From Chthonobacter albigriseus (GTDB lineage Bacteria; Pseudomonadota; Alphaproteobacteria; Rhizobiales; Pleomorphomonadaceae), in contig NZ_JACDIT010000001.1 in assembly GCF_013839445.1 (NCBI RefSeq), positions 62,001 to 126,000 of the forward strand: 64,000 bases of DNA, read 5' to 3'. Made by a program: the position numbers and the translations under genes. The stretch's first letter is position 1, and every line of letters starts with the position of its first letter. Under the pieces are notes generated by a model. The model did no database searches. It was not told the origin of the DNA and saw nothing but the letters and a program-made list of their open reading frames with translations. This document shows, in pieces, positions 39,533 to 51,426 of this stretch.

Positions 39533-40507
39533 TCAGAGCCAGCCGCGCCAGCGGAAGACCACGAAAGTCACGACCGCGGACGCGACCATGAAAAGAAGGG
39601 CGAAGGGGTAGCCGAGCGTCCAGTGCAGTTCCGGCATGACGTCGAAGTTCATGCCGTAGATCGAGGCGACCAGGGTCGGCGGCATGAAGATCACCGCCAG
39701 AACCGAGAAGATCTTGATGATCGAGTTCTGCTGGATGCCGACAAGGCCGAGGGTGGCATCCAGGAGGAACGTGGTGCGGTCCTCCAGGCCGTGGCCGTGG
39801 TCGACGAGCGCCTGGACGTCGCGCAGCATGGTCTTCAGCCGGGCGCGGCCATCGCTGCCGATACGCGCGAGCTCGGACTTCTCGCTCAGGAAGAGGAGCA
39901 GCCTGGACAGGCTGGTCAGGCTTTCCTGGATGTGGCCGAGCCGGATGCCCTCGCGGCCGATATTGCGCAGGGCGGCACGGTAGTCGACGGAGGTGGCGTG
40001 CTCGGTGCCTGCCTCGAAGATGTGGCGGCCTATGGCTTCTGTGCGGTCGCTTGAATGTTCCAGGACGTCGGCCAGGCGATCGATCGCAGCTTCCAGAAGC
40101 GTGACGAGGACGCCAACTCCCGTCTGCGGCTTGGCGTTCGGCTTCAGAAGGCGGGCGAGCGCGACGGCGATGGTGCCCGGTTCGTCATAGCGAAGCGTGA
40201 CGAGGCGGTCGCCGGCGAGGATGAAACTGACCGCCGTGGTGCCGGGATCGGAGCTTTCCGACCGGCAGAGCAAGGCGGCGGTCAGATAGATGACGCCGTT
40301 CTCGAAGGACAGGCGGCTGGAGGGCTCGATCTCCTCCATCTCCTCGCGCGTGAGGAGTTCTGCGCCGATCAGCGCCTCGACAGTCGCCTCCTCGTCGCGG
40401 GTGGGGCGAAGGAGGTCGATCCAGACGGCGTTCGGGTCGATGCCGGAGGTCGAGTCGCAGCGGACACGCTCCAGGTCGTTGCCGACCGGCACGAAAGCTT
40501 CGATCAA
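39533..40507 (-). CDS. CorA-family magnesium transporter
   Basis: A 324-residue protein. The N-terminal two thirds are the soluble funnel domain; two C-terminal helices follow, with the pore signature YGMNF (in LVASIYGMNFDVMPELHW) after the first. The acidic loop between them (MPELHWTLG) matches Mg2+-transporting CorA. It acts as a homopentamer in the inner membrane for Mg2+ (also Co2+/Ni2+) uptake. Transcribed alone. Confidence 0.9.
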   Translation of the reverse strand: MIEAFVPVGNDLERVRCDSTSGIDPNAVWIDLLRPTRDEEATVEALIGAELLTREEMEEIEPSSRLSFENGVIYLTAALLCRSESSDPGTTAVSFILAGDRLVTLRYDEPGTIAVALARLLKPNAKPQTGVGVLVTLLEAAIDRLADVLEHSSDRTEAIGRHIFEAGTEHATSVDYRAALRNIGREGIRLGHIQESLTSLSRLLLFLSEKSELARIGSDGRARLKTMLRDVQALVDHGHGLEDRTTFLLDATLGLVGIQQNSIIKIFSVLAVIFMPPTLVASIYGMNFDVMPELHWTLGYPFALLFMVASAVVTFVVFRWRGWL

Positions 40508-40656
40508 AAGCTCGCCCCCTTTCCCGCTCTCAAGGGAATTGCGGCCGCATGTGCCGTCCAGCGGTTTACCGCCCGACGCAGCCGCAAGCTTCAGGGGCAG
40601 ACCCTATCGCAGCGCAGCAACGATTGCGCGACGAAATGTCCGTGCAGGAGACCCGC

Positions 40657-40845
40657 TCAGTCCTCGTAATCGAAGATCGCGGCCTGCTGCTGGGGGGCCT
40701 TCTCCTTGTCGCGACGCTTGAACATGGTCGCGGCCGAAAGCGCCGGAATTCCGATGGTGCGGTACTGCTCGCACAGGTCCTGCTTGGAGCCCTGTTGCTG
40801 CTGTTGCTGCGGCTCACCTTCGCTGACGCCGTACTCCGTCTTCAT
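40657..40845 (-). CDS. Small hypothetical protein with polyglutamine stretch, 62 aa
   Basis: Start ATG 40845 follows AGGGG by seven bases. The protein has a run of six Gln (EPQQQQQQGSKQ) near residue 12, then LCEQYRTIGIPALSAATMF, and a Lys/Gln-rich tail ending AAIFDYED. I think related short proteins with the YRTIGIPA core exist in Rhizobiales but cannot name a family. Soluble, no signal peptide. Confidence 0.55.
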   Translation of the reverse strand: MKTEYGVSEGEPQQQQQQGSKQDLCEQYRTIGIPALSAATMFKRRDKEKAPQQQAAIFDYED

Positions 40846-41142
40846 CTTCAACCCCTGGACCAGAGCTCCGGCGAAAAAACTACGCCTGCCCGGCACGCTT
40901 TTCTGAATGTTGCACACATTACGAGACCAACGATCTGGTTCACGTTGTTCGCGTGCTTAAGAAATACGCGTCGGAATCGGGCGGAACAAGGGCATGCCGG
41001 CTAAGACTTTCTGCGTGGTAAACCTGAAAACGGCCGTTGTTGCGGCAATGCAACAAGTGGAAGCCGTCTCTTAACGAAAGGTAAAGGCAGTCTTGAGCCG
41101 AACCGGGCGGCGCAAGACTTCCCAGGCCAAGCAACCACGCAA
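40846..41142. other. Intergenic region, no supported gene
   Basis: It lies upstream of the small poly-Gln gene and downstream of the aminotransferase, both on the minus strand. Lower GC than the neighbours around 40900-41000, which fits a promoter for the small gene. No ORF with a ribosome binding site and no clear hairpin. Confidence 0.5.
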
Positions 41143-42525
41143 TCAGGCGGTGCGCAGCGATTCGCGCGACACCCAGGCCTCGCCATCGTCCAGGGTCCGC
41201 TCGATCCGGTCGAACAGTTCGTCGATCTCATCCTCGGTGATGATCATCGGTGGGCAGACCGCCAGCGTGTCGCCGATCGCGCGGATGATGACGCGGTTGG
41301 CCTCGCCAAAGCGGGCGAGCCGGCCGCCGACGCCGAGTTGCGCCGGGAAGGATCGTTTGGTCGCCTTGTCGGCCACCAGTTCGATGCCGCCGACGAGGCC
41401 CTTGAATCGCGTCTCACCCACAAGGGGATGGTCGCGCAAGCGGGACAGCCGGCGGGCGAACTGCGGGGCGAGGTCCTGGACACGGCCGACAATGTTGCGG
41501 CGCTCGTAGATCTCGATGGCCTTGACGCCGACCGCGCAGCCGAGCGGATGGCCGCCGTAGGTGTAGCCGTGGCCGAAGGTGCCGATCTTGGCCGCCTGCG
41601 CCTCGAAGGCCTCGTAGATCCAGCCGGGGATCAGGACGGCGGAGAGCGGGACATAGGAGGCCGTCAGCTGCTTGGCGACCGACATGGTGGTGGGGCGCAT
41701 GCCCATCGTGGTGGCGCCGAACCAGTTGCCGGTGCGGCCGAAGCCGCAGATCACCTCGTCGTCGATGAGCATGATCTCGTGCTCGTCGAGGATGGGCTGG
41801 ATGGCGGCGAAGTAGCCCTCCGGCGGGACGATCACACCGCCTGCGCCCATGATCGGCTCGGCGATCATGGCGGCGATGGTCTCGGGGCCTTCGCGCTCGA
41901 TGAGGTCGCGCAGGTTGGCGGCGAGACGCTGGACGAAATCGTCCTCGCTTTCGCCGGGCTCGCCGTAGCGGTAGTGGTGCGGGCAGTCGGCGTGCAGCAC
42001 GCGGTCGACGGGCAGGTCGAAGTCGCGGTGGTTGTTGGGCAGGCCGGTCAGCGAGCCGGACATCACGGTGACGCCGTGATAGCCCTTGATGCGGCTGATG
42101 ATCTTCTTCTTCTCGGGGCGGCCGAGGGCGTTGTTCAGGTACCAGGCGAGCTTGACCTGGGTGTCGTTGGCCTCCGAGCCGGACGAGCAGAACAGCACCT
42201 TGTCGATCGGCACCGGCGCGATCGCCTTCAGCTTCTCGGCAAGCTCGATGGCAGGCTCGAAGCCCTTGCCGCCGAAGAGGTGATAATAGGGCAGCCGCTT
42301 CAGCTGCTCGGTCGCCGCCTCGATCAGCTCCTCGTCGCCGAAGCCGAGGCCGGCGCACCAGAGGCCGGCCATGCCCTCGATGTACTCGTTGCCCTGGGTG
42401 TCGGTGACGTAGATGCCCTTGCCGCTCTCCAGGACCAGCGGCCCGTTCTGCCGCAGGGTGTGGAGCGGCGTGTAGGGGTGGAGAAGGGCCTCCACATCGC
42501 GGGTCTGCACATTGGTCAGCGGCAT
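41143..42525 (-). CDS. Class III (omega) aminotransferase
   Basis: A 460-residue PLP enzyme transferring an amino group from an omega-amine or beta-alanine-type donor to pyruvate or a 2-oxoacid. Motifs are SSGSEANDTQVKLAWYL (phosphate cup), IKGYHGVT, IAEPIMGAGGVIVPP, IDDEVICGFGRTG, and MSVAKQLTASYVPLSA with the Schiff-base Lys. ATG 42525 has GGAGG six bases upstream. Donor specificity (4-aminobutyrate, beta-alanine, putrescine) cannot be read off. Confidence 0.88.
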   Translation of the reverse strand: MPLTNVQTRDVEALLHPYTPLHTLRQNGPLVLESGKGIYVTDTQGNEYIEGMAGLWCAGLGFGDEELIEAATEQLKRLPYYHLFGGKGFEPAIELAEKLKAIAPVPIDKVLFCSSGSEANDTQVKLAWYLNNALGRPEKKKIISRIKGYHGVTVMSGSLTGLPNNHRDFDLPVDRVLHADCPHHYRYGEPGESEDDFVQRLAANLRDLIEREGPETIAAMIAEPIMGAGGVIVPPEGYFAAIQPILDEHEIMLIDDEVICGFGRTGNWFGATTMGMRPTTMSVAKQLTASYVPLSAVLIPGWIYEAFEAQAAKIGTFGHGYTYGGHPLGCAVGVKAIEIYERRNIVGRVQDLAPQFARRLSRLRDHPLVGETRFKGLVGGIELVADKATKRSFPAQLGVGGRLARFGEANRVIIRAIGDTLAVCPPMIITEDEIDELFDRIERTLDDGEAWVSRESLRTA

Positions 42526-42652
42526 CACGGCCTCCGAATCGGCGAGTGTCCAGGCTTCCATAGCACCGCAGGCAAGCGGCCACACGGTGACCAAACAGCC
42601 GGGCCGATGCTGTCCGGCGTAAAGGATCGGCTGCGAATAGCGCTTGCCAAAC

Positions 42653-42664
42653 GCTTACGTAAAC
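42653..42664 (+). promoter_or_regulatory. Candidate TTACGTAA operator upstream of acyl-CoA ligase
   Basis: GCTTACGTAAAC, the exact reverse complement of the element at 33462-33473. It lies 64-75 bases upstream of the ligase start. A weak TTGCCA (42644-42649) with a poor AACCAT 17 bases later may be the promoter, which would again place the site between -35 and -10. Confidence 0.55.
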
Positions 42665-42727
42665 GGAACCATGGCGGTCAAAGGCGCGACGAACAGACGC
42701 CAAGAGGACACGCCAGGGGGAGACGTC

Positions 42728-44347
<1,620 letters not shown>

Positions 44348-44441
44348 GGCAGCGTCGTCGCTCTTGCGGAACGTCGGCAACGGTGACATGCCGGCCCGGC
44401 GGTCGCACACTGGCGACCGGAAGTCGAATCGCGGGTCGGGC

Positions 44442-45524
44442 ATGTGGATCGAGGGGCGGGCCGTCTACAAGCAGGGCACGGTGTCCCAGCCGCGCAGCGT
44501 GACGATCGCGATCGACGTGCGCGGGCTGGCGATCCGCACGCTGACCGGTGAGGACCTTGCCCAGTGGCCGTTCCGTTCGCTGGTGAAGTCCACTTCCGGG
44601 CCGCTGGTCATCCGCCACCGCGACGGCACCGACCGCGTCGAGATCCAGGATCCACGGACGCGGGCTGCCTTCGAGGCGGTCCTGAAGGCGATCCCGTCCG
44701 CGGACGAGAGCCCGGGCCGGTCGCTTGCCGTCTCCGCGATGATGGTGATCGCCTTTCTCGCCGCGCTGACGGCCGGCGCGGTTTGGTCGATCCGTTCGCT
44801 GGCCGAAAGTCTGGCGCCGATGGTTCCGGCCGAGATCGTGGAGGTCATCGACGCCTCCAGCGTGGAGATGGTGCTGGACGTGCTGGGCTCGTCGCCGGCC
44901 CTCCGCTGCGACAGCGTGGACGGAGCGATCGCGATCAACCGACTGGCCGACCGCCTCACGATCGCCGGCCGGGCGCGGACGATGTCGCTGGACATCCAGG
45001 TCTACAAGGGGACGGTGGCGAACGCGGTTGCGTTGCCCGGCGGGACGATCATCGTCACGGACGCGCTTCTGAAGCGGGTGCGGATCCCTGACGCGTTCGC
45101 CGGCGTGCTGGCGCACGAGATCGGGCATGTCCATCACCGGCACGGCATGACGGCGCTGTTGCGGGAAGGTGGTCTCATCCTGGCGCTTACGCTTGTCACG
45201 GGCGATGCGTCGAGCATCGCCACCGGCACCGTGCGGCTACTGGTGGGCGCCGCCTATTCCCGTGAGGCGGAGAGCGAGGCGGATGCGTTCGCCGTGGAAG
45301 CCCTGGCGGGAGCCGGGGGCGATCCGAAGGCGCTCGGGCCGTTTCTGGTCGATCTCGCCAGCGACGAGCCGGAGCCGGGCGGCCTGTTGTCGCTGCTTGC
45401 CAGCCATCCGCTCTCGGCCGACCGTCGCCGCGCGATCGAGACCCTAGCGGCGGAAAGCCCCATGGCGGAGGGATCCTTGATCCTCGATGAGGATTGGGCA
45501 GACATCCGCACCATGTGCGACTGA
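44442..45524 (+). CDS. M48-family metalloprotease
   Basis: A 360-residue membrane zinc peptidase. After a beta-rich N-terminal domain of about 85 residues there is one membrane helix (SLAVSAMMVIAFLAALTAG), then the peptidase domain with VLAHEIGHVHHRHGM (zinc ligands and catalytic Glu, near residue 224) and EAESEADAFAVEALAGAG, which gives the third ligand. The layout is like BepA/HtpX-type envelope proteases but with a single helix. Start ATG 44442; the frame is open further upstream. Envelope quality control is likely. Confidence 0.87.
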   Translation: MWIEGRAVYKQGTVSQPRSVTIAIDVRGLAIRTLTGEDLAQWPFRSLVKSTSGPLVIRHRDGTDRVEIQDPRTRAAFEAVLKAIPSADESPGRSLAVSAMMVIAFLAALTAGAVWSIRSLAESLAPMVPAEIVEVIDASSVEMVLDVLGSSPALRCDSVDGAIAINRLADRLTIAGRARTMSLDIQVYKGTVANAVALPGGTIIVTDALLKRVRIPDAFAGVLAHEIGHVHHRHGMTALLREGGLILALTLVTGDASSIATGTVRLLVGAAYSREAESEADAFAVEALAGAGGDPKALGPFLVDLASDEPEPGGLLSLLASHPLSADRRRAIETLAAESPMAEGSLILDEDWADIRTMCD

Positions 45525-45537
45525 CCGGAGACAGGCG

Positions 45538-46446
45538 ATGGCGCTTGCGTTCGACAGGAGCTTCGACCCGGCCTACGGCGAAGCGGTGGAGATTATTCCG
45601 GGTGTCCGCCGGCTGACCGCGAACAACCCCGGCGGCTACACCTTCCACGGGACGAACACCTATCTGATTGGCACGAATTCGCTGGTGGTGGTGGATCCCG
45701 GCCCGGAGGACGAGGCCCATCTGGCGGCCATCCTTCATGCGGCGGGCGGCGCTGCGATCAGCCACATTCTCGTCACCCATACGCACCGCGACCACTCGCC
45801 GGGCGCGACCGTGCTCGCCGATCGGACGGGCGCGCGGCTGGTGGGAGCCGGGCCGCACCGCTTCGCCCGGTCGCTGCACCTCGGAGAGACCACCGAGCTC
45901 GATGCCTCGGCCGACCTGACGTTCACGCCAGACGAGCCTATCGCGGACGGCGACATCATCGCGGCCCCGGCAGGTCTGGTCCGGGCACTCGCGACACCAG
46001 GCCATGCCGCGAACCACCTCTGCTTCGCGCTGGAAGGCGCGGGCCTGCTGTTCTCGGGCGATCACGTGATGGCCTGGTCGACCTCGATCGTCGCGCCGCC
46101 TGACGGCTCGATGGCCGACTACATGGCCTCGCTGGACCGGCTGCTCGGCGAAGCGGAGACGACGTACCTGCCCGGACACGGCGCTCCGGTTCAGAACGCG
46201 CATCACTTCGTGCTCGGCCTCAAGGAGCACCGGCACGGGCGGGAGGTTGCGGTCCTCGGCGCGCTGGCGGACGGCGCGCAGTCGATCCCGGAGATCGTGG
46301 CCGCCGTCTACCGGGACACCGACCCCAAGCTGTGGGGCGCAGCCGGACTGTCGGTGTTCGCGCAACTGGAATGGCTGGTTCAAAAAGGGCTTGTCACCAC
46401 CGACGGCGAACCTCTGCTCGGCGGTCGATACGCTCCGGCTTCGTGA
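45538..46446 (+). CDS. Metallo-beta-lactamase-fold hydrolase
   Basis: A 302-residue MBL-fold protein. The metal-binding motif is THTHRDHSPG near residue 80, with GHAANHL and FSGDHVMAW giving further ligands, and the C-terminal part (about 220-302) adds a winged-helix-like domain as in LACTB2-type MBL proteins. This combination suggests a nuclease- or thioesterase-type hydrolase rather than a beta-lactamase. It starts 13 bases after the protease gene, with CCGGAGA upstream, so the two are probably co-transcribed. Confidence 0.87.
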   Translation: MALAFDRSFDPAYGEAVEIIPGVRRLTANNPGGYTFHGTNTYLIGTNSLVVVDPGPEDEAHLAAILHAAGGAAISHILVTHTHRDHSPGATVLADRTGARLVGAGPHRFARSLHLGETTELDASADLTFTPDEPIADGDIIAAPAGLVRALATPGHAANHLCFALEGAGLLFSGDHVMAWSTSIVAPPDGSMADYMASLDRLLGEAETTYLPGHGAPVQNAHHFVLGLKEHRHGREVAVLGALADGAQSIPEIVAAVYRDTDPKLWGAAGLSVFAQLEWLVQKGLVTTDGEPLLGGRYAPAS

Positions 46447-46449
46447 GCT

Positions 46450-47250
46450 TCAGTCGGCGGGGCGGGTCAGGATCTCGTCGAGTTTGGCGTAGAAGCCGCG
46501 GATGCGTCGGGCGTTCTCGCCGAGGTCGTGGATCGGCAGGCGGCTTGCCGACCGGACGTCGACCCGCGAGCCACTCGGATCGGGCCAGATGCGGATGACG
46601 GCGTCCTCGGGAACCGCGAGCACCAGCGTGCGGGCTTCGGTCTCGATCATGCCGGGGTCGCCCTCAGCCACGGGCTCCTCTTCCGCCAGGATACGCCAGC
46701 CCAGTTCAGTGGCCGCGGTCCGGGCAAGGGCATGCGCCTCCACGGTGGAGAGCGACAGCCGCCGGGGCACGATATCCGGATAGGCGGCCTGCTGGAGGCG
46801 GGCGGCCTCGTCGCCAGTCGCCGATCCCGCAAGCAGCGGCTCCATGGCCGCCGGCCGGACGCGGAACTCGGGCCGCTGGGTGAGGTCGGTGGAGACCTCG
46901 GACAGGTTCGGGTAGACCGCGATCGCAGCCCCGGCGCCGGCGAAAGGCGCGAGCACCATCACGCCCAGCATCAGCGATCCGAAAGCCGAGCCGAAGCCCG
47001 GGGCTGCGTCGCGCCAGACGTCGAGCAGCGAGAAGGTCGTCACGGCGAGGCCGATCAGCGCGATGACGGCCACCGCGGCCAGCGTGGCGTAGAGCGTGAC
47101 GGTGTCGATCAGGTCGAAGCGGCGGGCCAGCACCGCCTGGACCATCACCACAAGAGCGAACAGGATCAATCCGCGCGCGACCGTGGTGCCGCGCGCGGGC
47201 CGTGGCGGCAGCGGCTTCAGCATGGCGCGCGTCGGTCCGTCATCAGGCAT
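46450..47250 (-). CDS. DUF1499 membrane protein
   Basis: A 266-residue protein with three hydrophobic helices in the first 130 residues and a C-terminal DUF1499 domain containing [15 protein letters not shown], the AYPDI segment, and [18 protein letters not shown], then [17 protein letters not shown]. The family is widespread in proteobacteria, function unknown. Its start overlaps the J-domain gene by eight bases, which implies translational coupling. Confidence 0.82.
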   Translation of the reverse strand: MPDDGPTRAMLKPLPPRPARGTTVARGLILFALVVMVQAVLARRFDLIDTVTLYATLAAVAVIALIGLAVTTFSLLDVWRDAAPGFGSAFGSLMLGVMVLAPFAGAGAAIAVYPNLSEVSTDLTQRPEFRVRPAAMEPLLAGSATGDEAARLQQAAYPDIVPRRLSLSTVEAHALARTAATELGWRILAEEEPVAEGDPGMIETEARTLVLAVPEDAVIRIWPDPSGSRVDVRSASRLPIHDLGENARRIRGFYAKLDEILTRPAD

Positions 47251-48226
47251 CCCCGCGGGGATTGTAGGGCTTCATCTCGCGCCAGCGCTTCATCAGTTGC
47301 TCCAGGCCGGCATCCGCGCCGTCGGGCAGCACGATGCGGGGCGTGAGGTAGAGGTCGCCGCGGTTGCCGGCCTTGTCGGGCAGACCCTTGCCGCGCAGGC
47401 GAAGCGCCTTCGCACCGGTGGTGCCGGCCGGCAGGTTCATCTCGACGGCGCCTTCCAGGGTCGGCACGCGCACGCGGCCGCCTAGCACGGCCTCGTCCAG
47501 CGACACCGGGAGGTCCAGGCGAAGGTTCACGCCGTCCGGGCGGAACTGCGGGTGGGGCTCGTAGACGAGGATGACAATCGCGTCGCCGGGCGGCTCGCCA
47601 CTGCCCTGCCCTTTGAGGCGCATCTGCTGGCCGGGCTCGAAGCCGAGCGGGACCTTGACGTCGAGCGTCTTGCCGCTCGGCAGCAGGACGCGGACCTTGC
47701 CGGACCCGACCAGATCCTCCAGCCGGACCTTGGCGGTGACCATGACGTCGGCGCCCTTGCGAGGCCCGCCTGCAGCGCGGCCCGGCGCTTCTGCGCCCGG
47801 CTCGAAGCCGCTTTCAAAGGTGGTGCGTCGGCGGCCGCGCGCAGCACCGCCGGCACCGGCGCCGCCGGCCCGGGCGAAGCCAGCGAAGGCGTCGCCGAAG
47901 ATCTCGTTCAGGATGTCCTCGGACGCCCGGTCGCCGCCGAAGCCGGCGGTGCGGCCGCGCGCGCCGGCGCCCTGGCCGAAGCCTTCGAAGCCCTGGAACC
48001 GAGGCTTGCCGTCAGCGCCGATCTCGCCGCGGTCGAACTGGGCACGCTTTTCCTGGTCCCCGATGATCTCATAGGCGGAATTGATTTCGGAGAACTTCTC
48101 CTGGGCCTTGGGATCGTTCGCGTTGGCGTCCGGATGGTACTGCTTGGCAAGCTTGCGGAAGGCCTTCTTGACCTCCGCCTCGCTCGCGCTCCGCGGCACG
48201 CCCAGCACGTCGTATGGGTCGCGCAT
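47243..48226 (-). CDS. DnaJ-type cochaperone (CbpA-like, no zinc finger)
   Basis: A 327-residue J-protein. The J domain (residues 1-65) contains YHPDANAND with HPD at 31-33, followed by a Gly/Phe/Arg-rich linker (about 72-165) with [10 protein letters not shown] and similar runs, and then the two beta-barrel C-terminal substrate-binding domains (about 175-315). There is no CXXCXGXG zinc-finger repeat, so it is a class II (CbpA-type) cochaperone of DnaK. ATG 48226 is the start; upstream frame is spurious. It is divergent from pdxH. Confidence 0.92.
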   Translation of the reverse strand: MRDPYDVLGVPRSASEAEVKKAFRKLAKQYHPDANANDPKAQEKFSEINSAYEIIGDQEKRAQFDRGEIGADGKPRFQGFEGFGQGAGARGRTAGFGGDRASEDILNEIFGDAFAGFARAGGAGAGGAARGRRRTTFESGFEPGAEAPGRAAGGPRKGADVMVTAKVRLEDLVGSGKVRVLLPSGKTLDVKVPLGFEPGQQMRLKGQGSGEPPGDAIVILVYEPHPQFRPDGVNLRLDLPVSLDEAVLGGRVRVPTLEGAVEMNLPAGTTGAKALRLRGKGLPDKAGNRGDLYLTPRIVLPDGADAGLEQLMKRWREMKPYNPRGDA

Positions 48227-48484
48227 GTCTAATCCATGTCCTTTCGGGCGGGATTGAAGCCGTCCCCCGACGGCTCCGTTGCTTGCCCACCATGTGGTGT
48301 CCGGACGCGAAACGTTCCAGTGGGCCGGAAGCGGGCGTGCCGGTCCGGTCCGACGAATCTCGGCCTCTTCGTGCAATCCTATCAGGACGCCGGCACAGCA
48401 ACACGCCGCAGTTCCGGCCAAGGGTGTTTCCAGTGCGGCCGGCACGGACTATATCCGCACGACCTCCTCCGGATCCGGACCGCC

Positions 48485-49102
48485 ATGAGCACCGACACAG
48501 CCGCCCCGACCGACTTCACGCTGGCCGACGAGCCTTACGCCCTGTTCCAGGCATGGATGAAGGACGCCGAAGCCTCGGAGCCCAATGATCCCAACGCCAT
48601 GGCAGTCGCGACCGTGGACGAAAGCGGGCTGCCGAACGTGCGGATGGTGCTCCTCAAGGGCTACGATCCGCATGGCTTCGTCTTCTACACCAACTACGAA
48701 AGCCAGAAGGGGCGGGAGATCCTGTCCGCCGGAAAGGCGGCGCTGCTGTTCCACTGGAAGAGCCTGCGCCGGCAGATCCGGATCCGCGGCCCTGTCGAAG
48801 CGGTCAGCGCCGAGGAGGCGGACGCCTACTACGCGTCACGGCCGCGCGACAGCCGGATCGGGGCCTGGGCATCGCGCCAGTCGCGGCCGCTGGAGAGCCG
48901 GGTCGCGCTGGAGAAGGCCGTGGCCGAGTACGCGCTGAAATATGCCATCGGCGAGGTTCCGCGCCCGCCGCACTGGTCGGGTTTCCGCGTCAAACCAGCT
49001 ACGATCGAGTTCTGGCAAGACCGGCCGTTCCGCCTGCACGACCGCGTCGTGTTCACCCGCGCAGCGGACGGCGCGTGGGAAAAGTCGCGCCTCTACCCTT
49101 GA
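48485..49102 (+). CDS. pdxH: Pyridoxamine 5'-phosphate oxidase
   Basis: FMN enzyme that oxidises PNP/PMP to pyridoxal phosphate. The 205-residue protein has the PNPOx pattern: [54 protein letters not shown], the [16 protein letters not shown] loop, and the C-terminal [26 protein letters not shown] with the signature WxG-FxV(K)P. Normal length. Divergent from the J-domain gene over about 258 bases. Confidence 0.95.
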   Translation: MSTDTAAPTDFTLADEPYALFQAWMKDAEASEPNDPNAMAVATVDESGLPNVRMVLLKGYDPHGFVFYTNYESQKGREILSAGKAALLFHWKSLRRQIRIRGPVEAVSAEEADAYYASRPRDSRIGAWASRQSRPLESRVALEKAVAEYALKYAIGEVPRPPHWSGFRVKPATIEFWQDRPFRLHDRVVFTRAADGAWEKSRLYP

Positions 49103-49159
49103 TCGGCAGCGCCGCTGCTGCTCCAAAGGACGGCTCGAAGCCAACGGATCGGAATTCCC

Positions 49160-49405
49160 ATGACCGCTGCCCCCGACGTCAAGACCCTCACCTTCGAGCA
49201 AGCGATGAAGGAGTTGGAAGGCATCGTGACGCGCCTAGAACAGGGTTCGGTGCCCTTGGAGGAGTCGATCACCATCTACGAGCGGGGCGACGCGCTGCGT
49301 ACCCATTGCGACACGCTGCTCAAGGCTGCCGAAGCCAAGGTGGAGAAGATCCGCCTTTCGGCCGACGGACGCGCGAGCGGGACGGAGCCGCTCGACGTCA
49401 ACTGA
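49160..49405 (+). CDS. xseB: Exodeoxyribonuclease VII small subunit
   Basis: An 81-residue helical protein with the XseB pattern [45 protein letters not shown]. It pairs with XseA (encoded elsewhere) to form an ssDNA exonuclease. Encoded just upstream of dxs, the usual arrangement in alphaproteobacteria. Confidence 0.93.
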   Translation: MTAAPDVKTLTFEQAMKELEGIVTRLEQGSVPLEESITIYERGDALRTHCDTLLKAAEAKVEKIRLSADGRASGTEPLDVN

Positions 49406-49492
49406 GCTTCGAGCCGGCTCAAGATGGTCTGAATTGATGCTTAGCCTGCCGGCTGTTATCTCCTTTGCCGACCGTTTCCGGGACATGCCCCA

Positions 49493-51409
49493 TTGACCAG
49501 GCCATCAACGCCCCTCCTCGATCGCATTGCCTCGCCTGCCGACATGAAGGCGCTCGACACGGCTGCCCTCAAGCAGCTGGCCGACGAGGTCCGGGCTGAG
49601 ATGATCGATGCGGTCTCGGTGACCGGCGGGCACCTCGGCGCCGGGCTGGGCGTGGTGGAGCTGACGGTCGCGCTCCATGCGGTGTTCGACACGCCGGACG
49701 ACCGGCTGATCTGGGACGTCGGCCATCAGGCCTATCCGCACAAGATCCTGACCGGCCGGCGCGACCGGATCCGCACCCTGCGGCAGGGTGGCGGGCTGTC
49801 CGGGTTCACCAAGCGCGCCGAAAGCGTCTACGACCCGTTCGGCGCGGGCCACTCGTCGACGTCGATCTCGGCGGGGCTCGGCATGGCGGTCGCGCGGGAC
49901 CTGAAAGGCGGAAAGAACAGCGTGGTCGCGGTGATCGGCGACGGTGCGATGTCGGCGGGCATGGCCTACGAAGCGATGAACAACGCCGGGGCCATGGACA
50001 GCCGGCTGATCGTGATCCTCAACGACAACGACATGTCGATCGCCCCGCCGGCCGGCGCGATGAGCGCCTATCTGGCGCGGCTGGTGTCAGGGCCGACCTA
50101 CCGGTCGATCCGCGAGGCCATGAAGCAGCTCTCCGGCGCGTTACCGAAGGCGCTGCGCGAGAAGGCGAAGCTGGCCGAAGAGTATGCCCGCGGGTTCATG
50201 ACCGGCGGCACGCTGTTCGAGGAACTGGGCTTCTACTACGTCGGCCCGATCGACGGGCATAACCTCGACCACCTGCTTCCGGTGCTGCGCAATGTCCGAG
50301 ACAGCGCAGAGGGACCGATCCTGGTCCACGTTGTGACGCAGAAGGGGAAGGGCTACGCACCGGCTGAGGCGGCGGCGGACAAGTACCACGGGGTCAACCG
50401 CTTCGACGTGGTGACCGGTGCACAGGTGAAGCCGAAGTCCAATGCACCGAGCTACACCAAGGTGTTTGCCGAAGCCCTGATCCAGGAGGCCGCGTTCGAC
50501 GAGCGGATCGTGGCGGTGACCGCGGCGATGCCGTCGGGAACGGGGCTGGACCTGTTCGGCGAAGCCTATCCGCAGCGGACCTTCGACGTCGGGATCGCCG
50601 AGCAGCATGCGGTGACCTTCGCGGCGGGGCTCGCCTGCGAGGGGCTGAAGCCCTTCTGTGCGCTCTATTCGACCTTTCTTCAGCGCGCCTACGACCAGGT
50701 GATCCACGACGTCGCGATCCAGGGGCTGCCGGTGCGATTTCCGATCGACCGGGCGGGTCTCGTCGGCGCGGACGGGGCGACCCACGCGGGTGCCTTCGAC
50801 ATCGCCTATCTCGCCTGCCTGCCGGACATGGTGGTGATGGCGGCCGGCGACGAGGCCGAGCTGGCGCACATGGTATCGACGGCCGCGGTCTACGACGAGG
50901 GTCCGATCGCGTTCCGCTACCCGCGCGGCGAGGGACGCGGCGTCGACATGCCGCTGCGCGGCTCCGTGCTGGAAATCGGCAAGGGCCGGGTCGTGAAGGA
51001 AGGCTCGACGATCGCCATCCTCTCCTTCGGCGGACGACTGGCGGAAGCGCTAAAGGCGGCCGAGGAGCTGGACGGCTTCGGTCTTTCCACCACGGTGGCC
51101 GACGCGCGCTTCGCCAAGCCGCTCGACCAGGATCTGGTGCTGCGGCTTGCGCGTGAGCACGAGGTGCTGGTGACGGTGGAGGAAGGCTCGGTCGGCGGGT
51201 TCGGCAGTCATGTGCTGCAGTTGCTGGCGACACGCGGGGCGCTGGATCGCGGCCTGAAGGTGCGTCCGCTGGTGCTGCCGGACGTCTACCTCGACCATGA
51301 CAAGCCGGATGCGCTCTATGCCCGCGCCGGCCTCGACGCCAGGGGCATCGTCACCACCGTGTTCCAGGCGCTCGGGCGCGCGACGCTGAGTGAAGCCGGA
51401 CGGGCCTGA
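49493..51409 (+). CDS. dxs: 1-deoxy-D-xylulose-5-phosphate synthase
   Basis: Catalyses the first step of the MEP isoprenoid pathway, condensing pyruvate and glyceraldehyde 3-phosphate with thiamine diphosphate. The 638-residue protein has [15 protein letters not shown], the ThDP site [33 protein letters not shown] and the DRAG motif ([10 protein letters not shown]). It also supports thiamine and pyridoxal synthesis, which fits pdxH nearby. The start is a TTG at 49493, as the preceding ATG is in a frame that stops at once. Confidence 0.95.
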   Translation: MTRPSTPLLDRIASPADMKALDTAALKQLADEVRAEMIDAVSVTGGHLGAGLGVVELTVALHAVFDTPDDRLIWDVGHQAYPHKILTGRRDRIRTLRQGGGLSGFTKRAESVYDPFGAGHSSTSISAGLGMAVARDLKGGKNSVVAVIGDGAMSAGMAYEAMNNAGAMDSRLIVILNDNDMSIAPPAGAMSAYLARLVSGPTYRSIREAMKQLSGALPKALREKAKLAEEYARGFMTGGTLFEELGFYYVGPIDGHNLDHLLPVLRNVRDSAEGPILVHVVTQKGKGYAPAEAAADKYHGVNRFDVVTGAQVKPKSNAPSYTKVFAEALIQEAAFDERIVAVTAAMPSGTGLDLFGEAYPQRTFDVGIAEQHAVTFAAGLACEGLKPFCALYSTFLQRAYDQVIHDVAIQGLPVRFPIDRAGLVGADGATHAGAFDIAYLACLPDMVVMAAGDEAELAHMVSTAAVYDEGPIAFRYPRGEGRGVDMPLRGSVLEIGKGRVVKEGSTIAILSFGGRLAEALKAAEELDGFGLSTTVADARFAKPLDQDLVLRLAREHEVLVTVEEGSVGGFGSHVLQLLATRGALDRGLKVRPLVLPDVYLDHDKPDALYARAGLDARGIVTTVFQALGRATLSEAGRA

Positions 51410-51426
51410 AGGAAAGCACCACGACC

